NCBI GenBank assembly: GCA_016892645.1
Contig: JAFEMX010000006.1
Span: forward strand, 105,600 to 169,599
Direction: 5' to 3'
Length of the DNA: 64,000 nt
Origin: Micrococcaceae bacterium RIT 802
GTDB taxonomy: Bacteria; Actinomycetota; Actinomycetes; Actinomycetales; Micrococcaceae
Below are positions 63,814-64,000 of this stretch, one piece after another; positions within the stretch are counted from its first letter, which is position 1; every line of letters begins with the position of its first letter. Under the pieces are notes generated by a model. That model saw nothing but the letters and a program-made list of their open reading frames with translations, searched no databases and had not been told where the DNA came from. A program made the translations under genes and the position numbers.

Positions 63814-64000
63814 CTACTTCTTGGCCGGCGGCATCAGCACCGAGTCGATGAGGTAGACGGTGGCGTTGGCGGTCTTCACGCCGCCGCAGATGACGGAGGC
63901 GTCGTTGACCTTCAGGTCGTCTCCGCTGCCGGTGACCTTGAGGGTGTCGCCTTCGACGGTCTTGTGGGTTCCGGCGATCTTATCGGGGGCGATCTGGCCG
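63814..64000 (-). CDS. Fasciclin-domain protein, C-terminal end (cut by window edge)
   Basis: About 61 C-terminal residues are visible. They show the end of a fasciclin (FAS1) domain: KTVEGDTLKVTGSGDDLKVN, then ASVICGGVKTANATVYLIDS and VLMPPAKK, where the last strand is the conserved H2-like element. The single Cys in ICGGV usually pairs with an N-terminal Cys. Such proteins are exported or lipid-anchored adhesins. Its place beside sigK-rskA matches the mycobacterial mpt83/mpt70 link. The N-terminus and signal peptide are outside the window. Confidence 0.9.
   Translation of the reverse strand, partial: GQIAPDKIAGTHKTVEGDTLKVTGSGDDLKVNDASVICGGVKTANATVYLIDSVLMPPAKK

Overview
The window is GC-rich chromosomal DNA that is densely coding on both strands. 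It suggests a high-GC actinobacterium, most likely a member of the Micrococcales close to Arthrobacter and its Micrococcaceae relatives. That placement is inferred from gene content: a monomeric NADP isocitrate dehydrogenase, an LpqY/Sug-like transporter, a SigK/RskA-type pair, a DUF6350 membrane protein near purN, and frequent GTG/TTG starts with ATGA or GTGA gene overlaps. I see no insertion sequence, integrase, CRISPR array, rRNA or tRNA.

Layout. 1-6 kb: a DrrAB-like exporter (permease cut by the left edge), a fatty-acid desaturase, two small membrane proteins and a NarL-type two-component system. 6-13.7 kb: glyA-folD behind a ZTP riboswitch, then on the other strand a flavin monooxygenase-like gene, purU, a gamma-class carbonic anhydrase, a Gfo/Idh/MocA oxidoreductase and a glutamate-cysteine-ligase-like enzyme. 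13.8-19.2 kb: a ROK regulator with an mmsA-mmsB-chvE sugar importer, closed by a strong bidirectional terminator. 19.2-26.9 kb: a bile-acid/sodium-type symporter, a peptide-type ABC operon whose two ATPases are fused, an alpha/beta hydrolase and a VOC protein. 27-33.3 kb: icd, a lipoprotein, an N-acetylglucosamine-kinase-like protein and purH. 33.4-36.1 kb: an ECF sigma/anti-sigma pair divergent from a repeat lipoprotein, and a DUF4303 protein. 36.2-45.1 kb: an Nramp-like transporter lacking the canonical metal-binding motif, an MFS carrier, a subtilase with a tiny overlapping partner gene, purN, small membrane and DinB genes, DUF6350 and a GT4 glycosyltransferase. 45.1-46.1 kb: toxin-antitoxin debris plus an intact ribbon-helix-helix antitoxin. 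46.2-51.6 kb: an aromatic-precursor catabolic block (shikimate dehydrogenase-like, fused 3-dehydroshikimate dehydratase, IclR regulator), with convergent hpaI/hpaH. 51.8-64 kb: stress-type small proteins, an FMN reductase, a nuclease, an LpqY-SugABC-like importer, and a SigK - RskA - DUF4383 - molybdopterin oxidoreductase cluster with the end of a fasciclin gene at the right edge.

How the parts fit. Five one-carbon folate enzymes (GlyA, FolD, PurU, PurH, PurN) lie in the first 42 kb. The ZTP riboswitch senses the alarmone formed when AICAR builds up, which happens when PurH runs short of 10-formyl-THF, so riboswitch and purH are functionally linked. The quinate/shikimate block carries two tandem 17-bp palindromes in its promoter that match the style of IclR-family operators, and the IclR gene is the third gene of that block. 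Two separate ECF sigma/anti-sigma systems each sit beside predicted exported proteins, so both probably monitor the cell envelope.
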